A stretch of DNA of 64,000 nucleotides from Collinsella sp. BG-O-102 (GTDB lineage Bacteria; Actinomycetota; Coriobacteriia; Coriobacteriales; Coriobacteriaceae), in NCBI RefSeq assembly GCF_023656745.1, contig NZ_JAMOKO010000003.1:1-64000 (forward strand). Direction: 5' to 3'. The notes beneath the pieces were generated by a model, which did not search any database, had not been told where the DNA came from, and worked only from the letters and a program-made list of their open reading frames with translations. The translations under genes were made by a program, and so were the position numbers. Numbering within the stretch: the stretch's first letter is position 1; the number at the start of each line of letters is the position of its first letter. This document shows, in pieces, positions 1-8,214 of the stretch.

Positions 1-59
1 TTGCCAGGCAAGCGTCGACTAAGCCATGCAGCGTGCGCGGGCTCTCCCGACGGGAAACG

Positions 60-84
60 AAAAAGCCCGGTTTCAAACCGGGCT
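60..84 (-). terminator. Rho-independent terminator downstream of the Abi-like gene
   Basis: A perfect GC-rich inverted repeat (AGCCCGGTT / AACCGGGCT, 64-84) is followed on the minus strand by five T. No other gene lies between it and the minus-strand Abi-like stop at 280, so it most likely ends that transcript after a 3' leader of about 195 bases. The rest of 1-279 shows no convincing gene. Confidence 0.7.
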
Positions 85-279
85 CGAACGAACATGCCTA
101 TTGACAATGGCTTTCTCATATTAAAATAGGGCAGAATCGCTTTCACGATCCCGCCCCGCAAACCCGAGGGTTTCTAACTAGAGTCCATTATGCAGCTAAA
201 CGCCTCTTTGTCAATCCCATGGATGCTTGACGCGCACATCAGCACCGAGCAAAGCTTGCGCGCAAGTGGGAAGCAGATC

Positions 280-1233
280 CTACCCGAGCCAGGCTTTGAA
301 GACCATCGCAATGAAGTCGTGCGACGAGGCTATCACTGTGTTGCCCGCGTACCAGTCGCCGTGAAGCTCGGACCTGTCGGCAAGAGCGAGTAGCCTCTCG
401 GGAGTCCCTTCTGCTTTCTCCCTAGGAACGAATCGAGAGTAGGCGTAAGCGAGGACGGTCATCTGCAGGATGCGTGGATTGCGCATCTTCGAGCGCCTGA
501 GGCGCTTGGACACGCCGATTTCGCCGAGAGCCGCGGCCAGCGGCGCGGGGTACCTCAGCTGCGGCGCGCTCGATGACGAGCCGAGCCCGTTCACGATGGC
601 GCTCGAATGCGCCGCGGCGTTTCGCAGCGAGTTCGCGCGCCTGAGCATGTAGTGCTCGTCCCTCATCTCGGAATCGCCCCATCGATCGGCGCAGAAGAGG
701 TAGAAGTCGGCGAAGGCGCCGAAAGACGACAGCTCCAGAAAGACCCACGCCGGCATCTCGCCAATCGGGTACCTCGAAACGAGCGATCCGAGGTAGGCGT
801 CGTTTTTCAGGCGGTTGAGCTCTCCCTCCCTGCGGTTGCGGTCGCCGTGGTTGAGGGCTGCAAGGTAGTCGGAGAAGATCGAGTAGCCGTCCTCGTCCGG
901 CTTTTCGGTGATGCGCTCGACCAGCCTGGTCTTCGCGGAGTTCTCCACGTCAAGGGTCAGCGGCAGCAGGAAGCTGCGCAGCTCGCGGTCGATGGCGGCG
1001 AGGTCGACGAGGTGCCCGAAGTCGAGCCCGGCGTATTGGCCGTCTCGCGGCCCGCCTACGCGTTTGGGGAACAACACGCGGTAGGCAGCGAGTCTGAAAT
1101 AGTGATCTTGGCCGGCCAGGATGCGCGCGGCTTCCGCTTCGGAGCACAGCTCGAAGGAGACGCCCTTCCGCCTCAGGTGCTCGATCTGCTGTTCTATTGT
1201 GAGAATGGGCTTCCTGCTCGGGATATCGGCCAT
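280..1233 (-). CDS. Abi-family (Abi_2/AbiD-AbiF-like) HEPN protein
   Basis: A 317-residue protein resembling the Abi_2 (AbiD/AbiF) family, whose members are phage-defence abortive-infection proteins with a HEPN fold. The start at 1233 is chosen because AGGAG lies seven bases upstream and the family's opening (TIEQQIEHLRRKGV, then Y/FRLAAYR) follows directly; the frame stays open for 42 more codons upstream without a ribosome site. The HEPN signature R-N-x3-H (RNAAAH) lies near residues 204-209, which in the family is the RNase active site. It is monocistronic, with a terminator at 60-84 and an extended -10 (TGGTAGAAT, minus strand) about 30 bases before the start. Family assignment is strong; anti-phage action here is inference. 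Confidence 0.8.
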   Translation of the reverse strand: MADIPSRKPILTIEQQIEHLRRKGVSFELCSEAEAARILAGQDHYFRLAAYRVLFPKRVGGPRDGQYAGLDFGHLVDLAAIDRELRSFLLPLTLDVENSAKTRLVERITEKPDEDGYSIFSDYLAALNHGDRNRREGELNRLKNDAYLGSLVSRYPIGEMPAWVFLELSSFGAFADFYLFCADRWGDSEMRDEHYMLRRANSLRNAAAHSSAIVNGLGSSSSAPQLRYPAPLAAALGEIGVSKRLRRSKMRNPRILQMTVLAYAYSRFVPREKAEGTPERLLALADRSELHGDWYAGNTVIASSHDFIAMVFKAWLG

Positions 1234-1921
1234 CGTCGGTCTCCTGTCATTGATTTGCAGACCATATTCTACCAGTATGTTTTCTCGAAACTCTGAAGGC
1301 TTGCTTGTCAACTCATGGGCAAGCCCCCCGAGACTACTCACTTTGCCCACCGATACCAAAGACCTGTGACCTGCGGTTTTGCGAACGGCTCGAAAACCAC
1401 CAGCGCTGACTCACTTGCGGTTGAAGCTGGCGGCTTGCACGCTAAAGGTCGGTTGAGTTTCAAAACGGGCGTTTTCGGCGAAATCGAGCCTCCAAAGGCG
1501 GTCCGCCGCGCCCTTTGGGACAAAAACAAAAACTCAATGCCCTTGAGTTTGAAAAAAGTTTTTGGAGTTGTCCCCGCTTTTGTCCCCGAAGCCGACGAAA
1601 CGCGACATGGCGTTACCTGGCGGCACTCGTCTCGAGACGGCACCGAAAACTGGGTGCAACTGGAATGACGGGACGACAAAAACAGAGCCATCGAGTGGGA
1701 ATAATTAAGCCCCTTGCTTTCGGGTTGATTCGCTCGCGTCCCCTGGGGCGGGCGATGTTCTCAACCGCGGCATGCGCCTCCTCTTGGCATCCCGGCGTCT
1801 CCAGCCAGTGTTGGACTGCTGCTGTCGTCTGTGCGTTGCTTTGCGTTTCATGCATAATGCCAACCGCCCCGCGACATCACGTTCGCAGCGCGCAGGGGCC
1901 GGAGAATCTTCGCGATGAGAG
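1234..1921. other. Intergenic stretch without a convincing gene
   Basis: About 690 bases with no supported gene. A plus-strand frame (1315-1668) stays open and reads plausibly toward its end (residues such as FGEIEPPKAVRRALWDKNK), but it has no ribosome site and no recognised family, and the overlapping minus frame is equally open. It could be the decayed tail of a lost gene. No tRNA, repeat array or terminator was seen. Confidence 0.4.
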
Positions 1922-1967
1922 TTGACGTCTAATACCTTGCATCGTATAGTGTGTATAGCATAGTATA
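1922..1967 (+). promoter_or_regulatory. Promoter and probable PadR operator
   Basis: TTGACG (1922-1927), a 17-base spacer and TATAGT (1945-1950) form a near-consensus sigma-A promoter. The -10 is embedded in an AT-rich imperfect dyad (TATAGTGTGTATAGCATAGTATA, arms TATA..TATA at 1945-1967), the kind of site PadR regulators bind. Autoregulation of the operon that starts at 1988 is therefore likely. Confidence 0.65.
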
Positions 1968-1987
1968 TGACGAGAGGAGGTGTGCGG

Positions 1988-2308
1988 ATGGAGGCACAGA
2001 TGAAGCGCGGCTTCCTGGAGGCCTGCGTGCTCGCGGCCGTCTCCGGCGAGGAGTCCTACGGCTACCAGATCGTGAAGGACGTACCGGCGAGCATGGGGCT
2101 CACGGAGTCGACGCTCTACCCGCTGCTCAAGCGCCTGGAGAAGGCCGGGTGCATCACGGCGCGCTCCGCCGAGCACAACGGGCGGCTGCGCCGGTACTAC
2201 CGCATCACGGACGACGGGCGAGCGCGCATCGAGGAGTTCCTGGCCGAGTGGCCGTCCGTACGGGAAATTTACGCATACGTTGAGGGGGCGCACCATGACG
2301 CGCGATGA
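1988..2308 (+). CDS. PadR-family transcriptional regulator
   Basis: A 106-residue winged-helix protein of the PadR family. AGGAGG at 1975-1980 fixes the start at 1988 rather than the upstream in-frame ATG at 1967. The family pattern is clear: an N-terminal helix, SYGYQIVKD, then ESTLYPLLKRLEKAG (recognition helix) and the wing RLRRYYRITDDGR. It overlaps the following DUF1700 gene by 14 bases, and PadR-DUF1700 pairs are a standard arrangement in which the repressor controls a small membrane-protein operon. An AT-rich dyad sits on its own promoter. Confidence 0.9.
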   Translation: MEAQMKRGFLEACVLAAVSGEESYGYQIVKDVPASMGLTESTLYPLLKRLEKAGCITARSAEHNGRLRRYYRITDDGRARIEEFLAEWPSVREIYAYVEGAHHDAR

Positions 2309-2918
2309 GTTTCTGGGCCGGTTGGGCGAGCTGCTCGCCTGCCTGCCGGCCGAGCAGGTGGAGGAGACCAAGGCGTTCTATGCGGAGGCCATCGCCGACC
2401 GCATGGAGGACGGTATGAGCGAGGAGGAGGCCGTGGCCGCCATGGGCACGCCCGGCGAGGTGGCGGAGGCCACGCTCGACGACCTGCCCGCCGTGCCGCG
2501 CGCGATCGCGAGGACGCGCCGGCGCAGCACCGCGCTGCTGTGGGTGCTGGCCATCGTGGGCTCCCCGGTGTGGGTGCCGCTGCTCGCCGCCTTCGCCGCC
2601 GTGGCCGTCACGGTCTATATCTGCATCTGGGTGCTGGCGCTCTGCGTGTGGATCGTCGCGGCGGCACTCGGGGGCGTGGGCGTAGTTGAGCTCCTGCTTG
2701 CCGTAAGCGGCGTCACCATCGGCCACTTCCCGTACGCCCTCGCCTCGGCGGGCGTGGGGCTCGGCCTCGTCGGCGTGGCGCTCTTCGTTGGTGCTGGCGC
2801 TTGGGCCGCCTCAAAACAAATTGCGCGCCTCTCGGCGCTCTGGGCGAGGAAGGCCGCCTCGCCCTTCTGGAAGGGTAAGGGCGAGAAGGGCGGTGCTGCC
2901 GCGCATCTCGCGGCGTAG
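2295..2918 (+). CDS. DUF1700 (HAAS-domain) membrane protein
   Basis: A 207-residue protein. The N-terminal ~65 residues carry the HAAS/DUF1700 pattern (EFLGRLGELLACLP ... MSEEEAVAAMGTPGEVA), a cytoplasmic module that usually accompanies PadR regulators; the rest is hydrophobic with about four membrane segments, then a basic tail. It starts inside the end of the PadR gene (14-base overlap), implying translational coupling. Such proteins are thought to sense envelope state or interact with a partner DUF4097 protein; here the next gene is much shorter than a DUF4097 protein. Very GC-rich. Confidence 0.85.
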   Translation: MTRDEFLGRLGELLACLPAEQVEETKAFYAEAIADRMEDGMSEEEAVAAMGTPGEVAEATLDDLPAVPRAIARTRRRSTALLWVLAIVGSPVWVPLLAAFAAVAVTVYICIWVLALCVWIVAAALGGVGVVELLLAVSGVTIGHFPYALASAGVGLGLVGVALFVGAGAWAASKQIARLSALWARKAASPFWKGKGEKGGAAAHLAA

Positions 2919-2933
2919 AAAGGAGTGAGTACC

Positions 2934-3215
2934 ATGATCAGCGCGAAGAAGATCTACCTCGCCGTGGCGGGCGGGCTCGTTGCCGCGGGCGTCGTCCTCG
3001 CGGGCATTGGCTTTATCGCCTCGGACTTCGACCCGGCCGTGTTCACGACCCAGATAGACATGCGCGACGACACCATCGTCCTCGGCGGCGTCGAGGTGGA
3101 CGACCCGACGGGCCTCCCCCTCATCGAGCAGCTCGCCGGAATCGGCGAGGTCGACACCTCCGGCATCACCGCGTCCGAGGCCCCTGCTGCCCCGGAGGCG
3201 CCCACCGCTCCCTAA
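2934..3215 (+). CDS. Short membrane-anchored protein of the PadR operon
   Basis: A 93-residue protein, start at 2934 supported by AGGAG at 2921-2925. Residues 5-28 form one membrane segment (YLAVAGGLVAAGVVLAGIGF), followed by an acidic outside segment and an Ala/Pro-rich tail. It is the third gene of the PadR-DUF1700 operon, the position usually held by a DUF4097 adhesin-like protein; it may be a shortened version of that partner. I do not recognise a specific family. Base composition matches the two genes before it. Confidence 0.65.
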   Translation: MISAKKIYLAVAGGLVAAGVVLAGIGFIASDFDPAVFTTQIDMRDDTIVLGGVEVDDPTGLPLIEQLAGIGEVDTSGITASEAPAAPEAPTAP

Positions 3216-3377
3216 GCATAGCGCGCTCGGACGCCCCGTCCGTCGGGCTGTGCAAGCCTGTGGAACCCGAGCCTCAACCCCAACCCAACCGGCCTCGAGC
3301 CTGCGTCGATTCGTTCCCCGCCCCGCGCGGGGGCCCATGACGCATACCCAAAATCCATCCGAGGAGAAAGGAACGCG

Positions 3378-3695
3378 ATGACGACAGCCACGCCCCTCCG
3401 CCTTCACGGGGTCACGAAGGCGTACCGCGGGAGGACTGTCCTCGGCCCCATCGACCTCGCCCTCGAAGCGGGGCGCGTCTACGGGCTCATCTGCGAGAAC
3501 GGCGCCGGGAAGTCCACGCTCATCCGTATCGTCACTGGCACCGCCAGCCCCAGCTCGGGCTCGGTCGAGCTGTTCGGCGAGCGCGGCGAGCGCGGGCTTG
3601 CCGCCGCCCGGAGGCGCATGGGCTACATGCCCGACGCGAGCTCGGCCTACCCGGAGCTCTCCGCGCGGGAGAATGGATTTGCAACGGTTGCTTAA
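3378..3695 (+). pseudogene. ABC transporter ATP-binding protein, 5' fragment
   Basis: The first ~100 residues of an ABC ATPase: a Walker A (ENGAGKST, preceded by an unusual Cys instead of Gly) and the expected run to the Q-loop region (MGYMPDASSAYPELSAREN). The reading frame then leaves the family at about 3678 and stops at 3695; signature motif, Walker B and H-loop are all missing. The break coincides with the end of an IS3-family remnant on the other strand. Ribosome site AGGAGAAAGG lies just before the ATG. The lost permease partner is not in the window. Non-functional. Confidence 0.85.
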
Positions 3696-3775
3696 ACATT
3701 TTTTACAGGGACAGCCCTGCGTTCCTGAACTCAACTGGGCTCATGTAGCCCAGTGTCGAAGGGGCAGTCGCCCCA
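3678..3775 (-). mobile_element. IS3-family insertion remnant (3' end of OrfB transposase and IS end)
   Basis: Reading the minus strand from about 3775 to 3703 gives APSTLGYMSPVEFRNAGLSL and a TAA stop, matching the C-terminal tail of IS3-family OrfB integrases ((R)HSTLGYLSPxEF). Beyond the stop, about 25 bases to ~3678 form the IS end, abutting the broken ABC ATPase gene. No more of the transposase (DDE core) remains upstream, so the element was inserted and then mostly deleted. The tail also contains CAGGGACAGCCCTG, similar to GGGACA palindromes elsewhere in the window. Confidence 0.7.
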
Positions 3776-3872
3776 GTCCGTGTATCAGACCTGCGTGCTG
3801 TGCCGCCGAGGGAGTTCTTCCTCCAGTAGGGCCAGTGCGGGACGTCCATCCTCTTCTCCTCCTTTCGGGGCG

Positions 3873-4322
3873 TCAGGCGCCGGGCCTAAGGCCGCACCTA
3901 CGCTCGAGCTCTGCCACGAGGGCGTCGTTGTCGGTCACCGAGACGATGGCGTCGCCGTCGTAGGGCGCCTCGATGTAGACGCGGTCGAGCGAGTTGGCCG
4001 TCCCCGCCCAGAGCGTCCTGGTGCGCCGGACGTCCCGTACGTGGGCGTAGGGTATCACCGAACGCGTCCCAGCGTACACGACGACGAGGCGGTCGCCGTA
4101 GAGCTCGAGGCGGTTGCTGCGGACGGGAAGGGCAGCCAGGGCCACGAGGGCCGGGACGGGCAGCAGCGCGAGCCAGCCCCATAGGAGCGCGGGACTCGAG
4201 CTCAGGAAACACGCGATACACGCCGCTGATAAACCGCCCACCACAATCACCATGGCCGCCATGAACCACGGGTCTGTCCTGCCGGGGAACACCCGCTCCG
4301 GCCGCTCACCCTTCTCACCCAT
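3873..4322 (-). CDS. PH-domain-like membrane protein
   Basis: A 149-residue protein with GGAGG five bases before the ATG. A cytoplasmic start of ~18 residues is followed by two membrane helices (FMAAMVIVVGGLSAACIACF and ALLWGWLALLPVPALVALAAL) and then a bacterial PH-like domain (LYGDRLVVVYAGTRSVIPYAHVRDV ... VTDNDALVAELE in pieces), as in bPH_2/YdbS-type proteins. Neighbours are the IS remnant and decayed DNA, so no functional partner is visible. Role unknown; the two-helix plus PH layout is what is seen, the family name is recognition by pattern. Confidence 0.7.
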   Translation of the reverse strand: MGEKGERPERVFPGRTDPWFMAAMVIVVGGLSAACIACFLSSSPALLWGWLALLPVPALVALAALPVRSNRLELYGDRLVVVYAGTRSVIPYAHVRDVRRTRTLWAGTANSLDRVYIEAPYDGDAIVSVTDNDALVAELERRCGLRPGA

Positions 4323-4712
4323 TACGGCCTCCCTCCCGACGCCCCCCCCTGGCAGCGCGTGGGGCCGGAGAGTGCCTTGAACCCGTCGCCGACCATCTCG
4401 CCCCCCGTTCCGTGGGCCTTCTGTAGTGGTGTGTACCCCCGACTGTTCGAGGGATGTCGTACGATTAAACGTTTTCGAACTTCTTTAAGACGGGTACGGC
4501 AGGATCGAGCAGATTGTTCGCGCGAGAGGCTCCCCGCCGCTGCGCCCGGTCTCGGGTTCGATGCGTCGACATCCGTCTCAGGTGGTGTCTCCGCTGCGCG
4601 ACATTGCAGGAGGCAAAGCCGAGATGCCATGGGGCGCGCCGAAGCTTTGCCCGGGGGCGAAGATTCTAGGGGTCTGACGTGGCCCGGAGGGGAGACGGAC
4701 ATGTAAGCGCTT
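4323..4712. other. Intergenic stretch, decayed or non-coding
   Basis: About 390 bases. Frames on both strands stay open because the DNA is GC-rich, but none has a ribosome site, recognisable motif or normal codon usage for this genome. I see nothing that can be supported as a gene, RNA or repeat. Confidence 0.4.
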
Positions 4713-5050
4713 ATGACCGAGGAGCTGGCCGAGGGCCCGCTGCCGCTGTACGCGACCGAGGGAGGGGCTCTCGCCCTCGACCGCGCAAGCCCGGAAGGCG
4801 AGGACTACCTTGACCTCTGGTGCTCGCTTACCATCAACCTTTCGGGTGGCCCCTTCGCTTCCACGTGGCGCATTCACGCTTGTGCCCGGCATCATGGACA
4901 CGGGCGTCGCCAAGTTGGCCGACGGGGCGCAAGCCCCTGTTGACTCAACGTTCGACGAGATAAACCGCATGTTCTCAAAACTCGGCTTTATCGATTACAA
5001 TTCACGCCTCGCGCAAGGGCCGTTCTACTCCCCAAACCTAATCTGCCTGT
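4713..5050 (+). pseudogene. Coding remnant(s) of unknown protein, frameshifted
   Basis: From 4713 the frame reads like a real protein with host codon use (EELAEGPLPLYATEGGALAL, then EDYLDLWCSLTINL). At about 4860 sensible coding jumps to another frame (GAFTLVPGIMDTGVAKLADG, then DSTFDEINRMFSKLGFIDYN), and this decays after about 5010. The second piece vaguely recalls the end of Crp/Fnr-type regulators, but I cannot name the family. Best read as one or two broken genes in the accessory zone. Confidence 0.4.
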
Positions 5051-5198
5051 CGCACGCCTCGAGGCGACGGGGCGGCGCCTTCTCGCGTGAGTCAATTCCC
5101 GTTTTACTGGTGCGGATCCCAACATGCCCTTATGCATGTTGCTCCGCCGCTTTCGAAACTTCAAAACCATTCGATTTTCAAAACTGAGTGGGAATAAG

Positions 5199-5250
5199 TT
5201 ATCGGTACGCTTTTTTATAAAATGTAAAAAATCACCCCCATAACCGATAA
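5199..5250. repeat. Inverted repeat TTATCGGT/ACCGATAA before the AAA_14 ATPase
   Basis: An 8-base perfect inverted repeat (TTATCGGT 5199-5206, ACCGATAA 5243-5250) brackets an AT-rich 36-base stretch with possible -10 sequences (TATAAA near 5216, TAAAAT at 5248). It lies 28 bases upstream of the TTG start at 5278. An operator or cruciform is possible; no direct evidence. Confidence 0.4.
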
Positions 5251-5277
5251 AATGGACGCTGAGGAAAGGGGTGCATC

Positions 5278-6513
5278 TTGCGTATATACCGACGTGAAAA
5301 GTATCTGAAGCGAATGCGTGGTTTCTACCACGATGACGGGATGATCAAGGTGATCACCGGTGTTCGCAGGTGCGGCAAATCCTGTCTCATGCAATCGATT
5401 GCGGACGAGCTCGTGGAATCCGGTGTGGCGGAGGATCACATTATCTATATCGACCTCGACTCACGGGAGAACAGGAAGGTCAAGACGACCGATGAGCTCG
5501 AAAACCTTATTGACATGTCGACCCCCGCAGACACTGAGGGGACAAAGTACCTTTTCATCGATGAGATTCAGAACGTAGAGGAATTCGAGCTGCTCATCAA
5601 CGGCTACCGGACAGATGGCGGTTGGTCCATCTTCATTACCGGTTCGAATTCATATCTGCTTTCTGGGCAGCTTGTTACAAAGCTGACGGGTCGCTATATC
5701 GAGTTCGAGGTGTTCCCACTCGATTTTGCGGAATATATCGATATGAAGCGTTTTCTCGGCAAGCCCGTCAATGACCTTCTCGTGGGAGAGTTTACCGAGT
5801 ACCTGACCCTTGGAGGCTTTCCCAAAGCGCTGGAGTATGAGGGCGAGGATGAAAAGCGCACCTATATCAAAAGTGTTATTCATGAGATCTTTGAAAAGGA
5901 CGTCAAACATTCGAACAAGATCAAGAATGTCTCGGTTTTCGATGCCGTCCAGACGTATCTCATCAACAACTTTGGTGCGCCGACGAACCTGAAGAACCTC
6001 CTTGCGTACTTCAATGATGTCGAGAAGATTCCCATCAAGCGCGAAACGCTCAATCGGTATATCCAGATTCTTGTTGACGCGAAGATCCTTTATCGCTGCT
6101 CGAGGTTCGATCTCAAGTCTCGGCGATCGCTTATCCGCGAAGAGAAGTACTACCTGGCTGATCCCGGCTTCTATTTCGCCATGAACACGGATGCGAGGAT
6201 TAACTACGGACCGGCGTTGGAGAACGTGCTCTACCTCTATCTTGCATCGCGCGGGTACGAGCTTTCTGTGGGCCGTATTGGGAAGCTCGAGTGTGACTTC
6301 ATCGCTCGTAGGCGCAATGCTTACGCCTACATCCAGGTCTCTATGTCGATTGCCGACAGAGGCGTCGAGGAGCGCGAGTACAGGCCGTTCGGCCACATCA
6401 GGGATGGGTATCCGCGCTACTTGTTCACGCTTGATCCTCTATTGCAGGAGAGGGATGGCGTCAGGCACCTTAACATGGCGTCGTTTATGCAAGATGGCGG
6501 TGATCTTATTTGA
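5278..6513 (+). CDS. AAA_14 / DUF4143 ATPase
   Basis: A 411-residue protein starting at TTG 5278 with AAGGGG six bases upstream. It has the AAA_14 N-domain (Walker A GVRRCGKS near residue 30, Walker B YLFIDEIQ near 95, sensor ITGSN) and the C-terminal DUF4143 domain, a PD-(D/E)XK-like fold (KLECDFIARRR ... YIQVS carries the D...(Q)xK-like positions with Q-V in place of the usual E-x-K). Such proteins are widespread, mobile single-gene ATPases of unclear role. Codon use and lower GC than neighbours suggest transfer. An inverted repeat lies before it. Confidence 0.85.
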   Translation: MRIYRREKYLKRMRGFYHDDGMIKVITGVRRCGKSCLMQSIADELVESGVAEDHIIYIDLDSRENRKVKTTDELENLIDMSTPADTEGTKYLFIDEIQNVEEFELLINGYRTDGGWSIFITGSNSYLLSGQLVTKLTGRYIEFEVFPLDFAEYIDMKRFLGKPVNDLLVGEFTEYLTLGGFPKALEYEGEDEKRTYIKSVIHEIFEKDVKHSNKIKNVSVFDAVQTYLINNFGAPTNLKNLLAYFNDVEKIPIKRETLNRYIQILVDAKILYRCSRFDLKSRRSLIREEKYYLADPGFYFAMNTDARINYGPALENVLYLYLASRGYELSVGRIGKLECDFIARRRNAYAYIQVSMSIADRGVEEREYRPFGHIRDGYPRYLFTLDPLLQERDGVRHLNMASFMQDGGDLI

Positions 6514-6539
6514 GCGGCGGCCAGATCCCTTTGGCGGCG

Positions 6540-6689
6540 TTATCGAACGTGCGCGTTCTCGTAGGCGTCATTAATCTCTTCCGACAAATCGTCGGGAATC
6601 AGCGCCTTCACCCTATTCTCACTGCCATCCTGAATCGCCTGTTCGTAGTATCAGCATTTGAACCTCAGCATATCCAGCGCACGGTTCAT
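6540..6689 (-). pseudogene. 49-codon ORF coupled to the SirTM-like gene, with in-frame TGA
   Basis: The ATG (6689-6687) overlaps the upstream sirtuin-like stop as ATGA. The frame reads MNRALDMLRFKC, then TGA at codon 13 (6651-6653), then YYEQAIQDGSENRVK and continues as clean, acidic coding sequence to TAA at 6540-6542. Both halves have normal composition, so a one-base change (for example TGG to TGA between C and Y) probably killed a small gene. The downstream part alone has no start codon with a ribosome site. Family not recognised with certainty. Translational coupling ties it to the sirtuin-like operon. Confidence 0.55.
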
Positions 6690-7525
6690 GTCCGCGCCGC
6701 CGAGAGCAGTGCGCCCAAATCGGCCTGGATCGCCTCTGCCTTGCTTCCAAGCTGCAGCGGCGCCGAGTCGCCCGATATGTTTACGCTCAGCAGGTGCGCA
6801 TCCGGCAGCTTTGCGGTCATGCTCCAGAACGGGAGCGTGATGATGCCGGGGGTCATCTCGCCCACGCCGAGCTCCAGCAACAGCACGCGGCTACTACCGC
6901 GCTCGCGCACGAAGTGCTCATATCGTTCGAGGCCCTCGCGCCATGCCGTGCCCTGCAAAAACGTGTCGTCGCGCACCCACGGCACAAGCTGCCAACCGCA
7001 GTGCGGGCATCGGGGGACATCCTCGCTGCGGATCTCGAACCCCGCCATGCCTGCGAGCATGCGCTCGACGTAGGGGCCCGCGTCGAAGAGCTCGTCGCAG
7101 CATGGCTGCTTGCATTGAAGGTGCGCGAAGCTTCCCTGATAGTTACAGGTCCTCTCGGCGGGAAACATCTTCTCGACCTGGGTGTCCACATTGGTGCTCA
7201 GGATGAAGTAATCCTTATGGCCGATGAGGGCCCGCAAGTCGAGATAGGGCTGTGAGGCGGGCTCGCGCAGCATGAAATCGATGTATCGCGCATAGTATGC
7301 CCATTGCTGTTCGAGGCTGGGGTAGAGGTGGTAGAAGCCGTCGAAAAGGCTCTTGAAGCCAAAGGCTTGCTGCCAGTCCGCCATTCCGGCACGCGTCATG
7401 CCCGCGTGGTTGTAATGGTTGAACCCGGCGGCGCTCGACATGCCCGAGCCGATGCCGACGATGATGGCGTCGGCATCGTCGATAAGGCTTCGAAGCCTCA
7501 TTGCTTCTCTTTCTAGAGGCGGCAT
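6686..7525 (-). CDS. SirTM-like (class M) sirtuin, third gene of array
   Basis: A 279-residue SIR2-fold protein. Visible motifs: nucleotide loop GIGSGMSSAAG (residues 24-34), TNVDTQVEK (111-119) in place of the usual TQNIDxLH, and NYQGSF (128-133) where ordinary sirtuins have the catalytic His-Gly; Gln at this position is typical of SirTM enzymes, which transfer ADP-ribose instead of deacetylating. A zinc ribbon follows (C138, C142/143, C173, C176). GGAG precedes the ATG at 7525, which lies inside the end of the previous gene (13-base overlap); an ATG nine residues in is an alternative start. No macrodomain, GcvH-L or lipoate ligase, the known SirTM partners, is nearby. Confidence 0.75.
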   Translation of the reverse strand: MPPLEREAMRLRSLIDDADAIIVGIGSGMSSAAGFNHYNHAGMTRAGMADWQQAFGFKSLFDGFYHLYPSLEQQWAYYARYIDFMLREPASQPYLDLRALIGHKDYFILSTNVDTQVEKMFPAERTCNYQGSFAHLQCKQPCCDELFDAGPYVERMLAGMAGFEIRSEDVPRCPHCGWQLVPWVRDDTFLQGTAWREGLERYEHFVRERGSSRVLLLELGVGEMTPGIITLPFWSMTAKLPDAHLLSVNISGDSAPLQLGSKAEAIQADLGALLSAART

Positions 7526-8211
7526 CGGGCAATCTCCTCAAAAGCCGGGGCCATATCGCCGTCAACGAGAATTGTCTCGCACGATGCATCGGGCGCCAAG
7601 GCCTGACTGTAGTTGAACACAATGTAGGTGGCGTGTTCGCAGACGTTCGCGACCTGAGCGAGCATGCGCTTTATGACGCCGTTGCGCAGTCCCACACCAA
7701 GTTCGAGGATGGCAACCTTGTGGTTGCGATGGGCTTGCACAAGGTGTGCGAGCTCTTCGAGCTGTGCCATGGCGAGGGCATCTGGATGGGCGAGACGCCG
7801 CTCGTCAATCGACGTGCGTATGCTCCCCTCCGTTTCGAGCACGCTGTTCTCGTTGAACCCTGCACGTGCGAAGTGTCCGTCGATATTGCACGTGATCACG
7901 AAGGTGTCAGCGTGCTCCGTAAGATGCCGCAGCCTGTTCATGAGTGGGCTGGGCTCATACTCGACATACTCCTTTTGATGGAACCGCTCGGCCCATCGGC
8001 GTCGTACGTTTGCATCTAGAGAGGCGAGCCCCTGCAGTATGCAGCCGATGCCGTCGGCCTGGGCGAGGTCCCCGTACGCCTCTCGGAAATGGGCGTCGGC
8101 GCAGAAGAGATTGAGCCCCTCCGCTATGTCGAGCCCGTTGCTGGCGCCGATGATGACAAGATCCGCCTCGGCAAGTGCCTGGCCGATACGAACCGCTTTT
8201 ACCGTTTCCAT
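7513..8211 (-). CDS. Divergent SirTM-like protein lacking zinc ribbon, second gene of array
   Basis: A 232-residue relative of its neighbours: IIGASNGLDIAEGLNLF for the nucleotide loop, ITCNIDGHF in the NID position, and LELGVGLRNGVIKRM matching the LELGVGxMTP stretch of both flanking proteins. Two features are lost: the zinc-binding Cys pairs are absent, and the Gln-Gly is Glu-Gly (ETEGSIR). It is therefore likely a regulatory or degenerate paralogue rather than an enzyme. It begins three bases after the stop of the upstream copy and overlaps the downstream copy, so the three form one transcript. Confidence 0.7.
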   Translation of the reverse strand: METVKAVRIGQALAEADLVIIGASNGLDIAEGLNLFCADAHFREAYGDLAQADGIGCILQGLASLDANVRRRWAERFHQKEYVEYEPSPLMNRLRHLTEHADTFVITCNIDGHFARAGFNENSVLETEGSIRTSIDERRLAHPDALAMAQLEELAHLVQAHRNHKVAILELGVGLRNGVIKRMLAQVANVCEHATYIVFNYSQALAPDASCETILVDGDMAPAFEEIARCRL

Positions 8212-8214
8212 GCG

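Noticed and set aside
101-127. TTGACA followed by TAAAAT, possible rightward promoter, and a 67-codon frame at 190-393
   Set aside because: Spacer is only 15 bases and the frame overlaps the end of the Abi-like gene antisense, without a ribosome site or recognisable protein.
1315-1668. Plus-strand 117-codon frame with a plausible C-terminal half
   Set aside because: No ribosome site and no recognised family; the overlapping minus frame is equally long, as expected in GC-rich DNA. Kept only as a note on the gap.
4540-4580. GGGTTCGATG, resembling a tRNA T-loop
   Set aside because: No acceptor, D or anticodon stems can be formed around it.
6651-6653. TGA as a selenocysteine codon in the mini-ORF
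   Set aside because: No SECIS-like hairpin follows immediately and the neighbouring Cys does not match a known selenoprotein pattern; a nonsense change is simpler.
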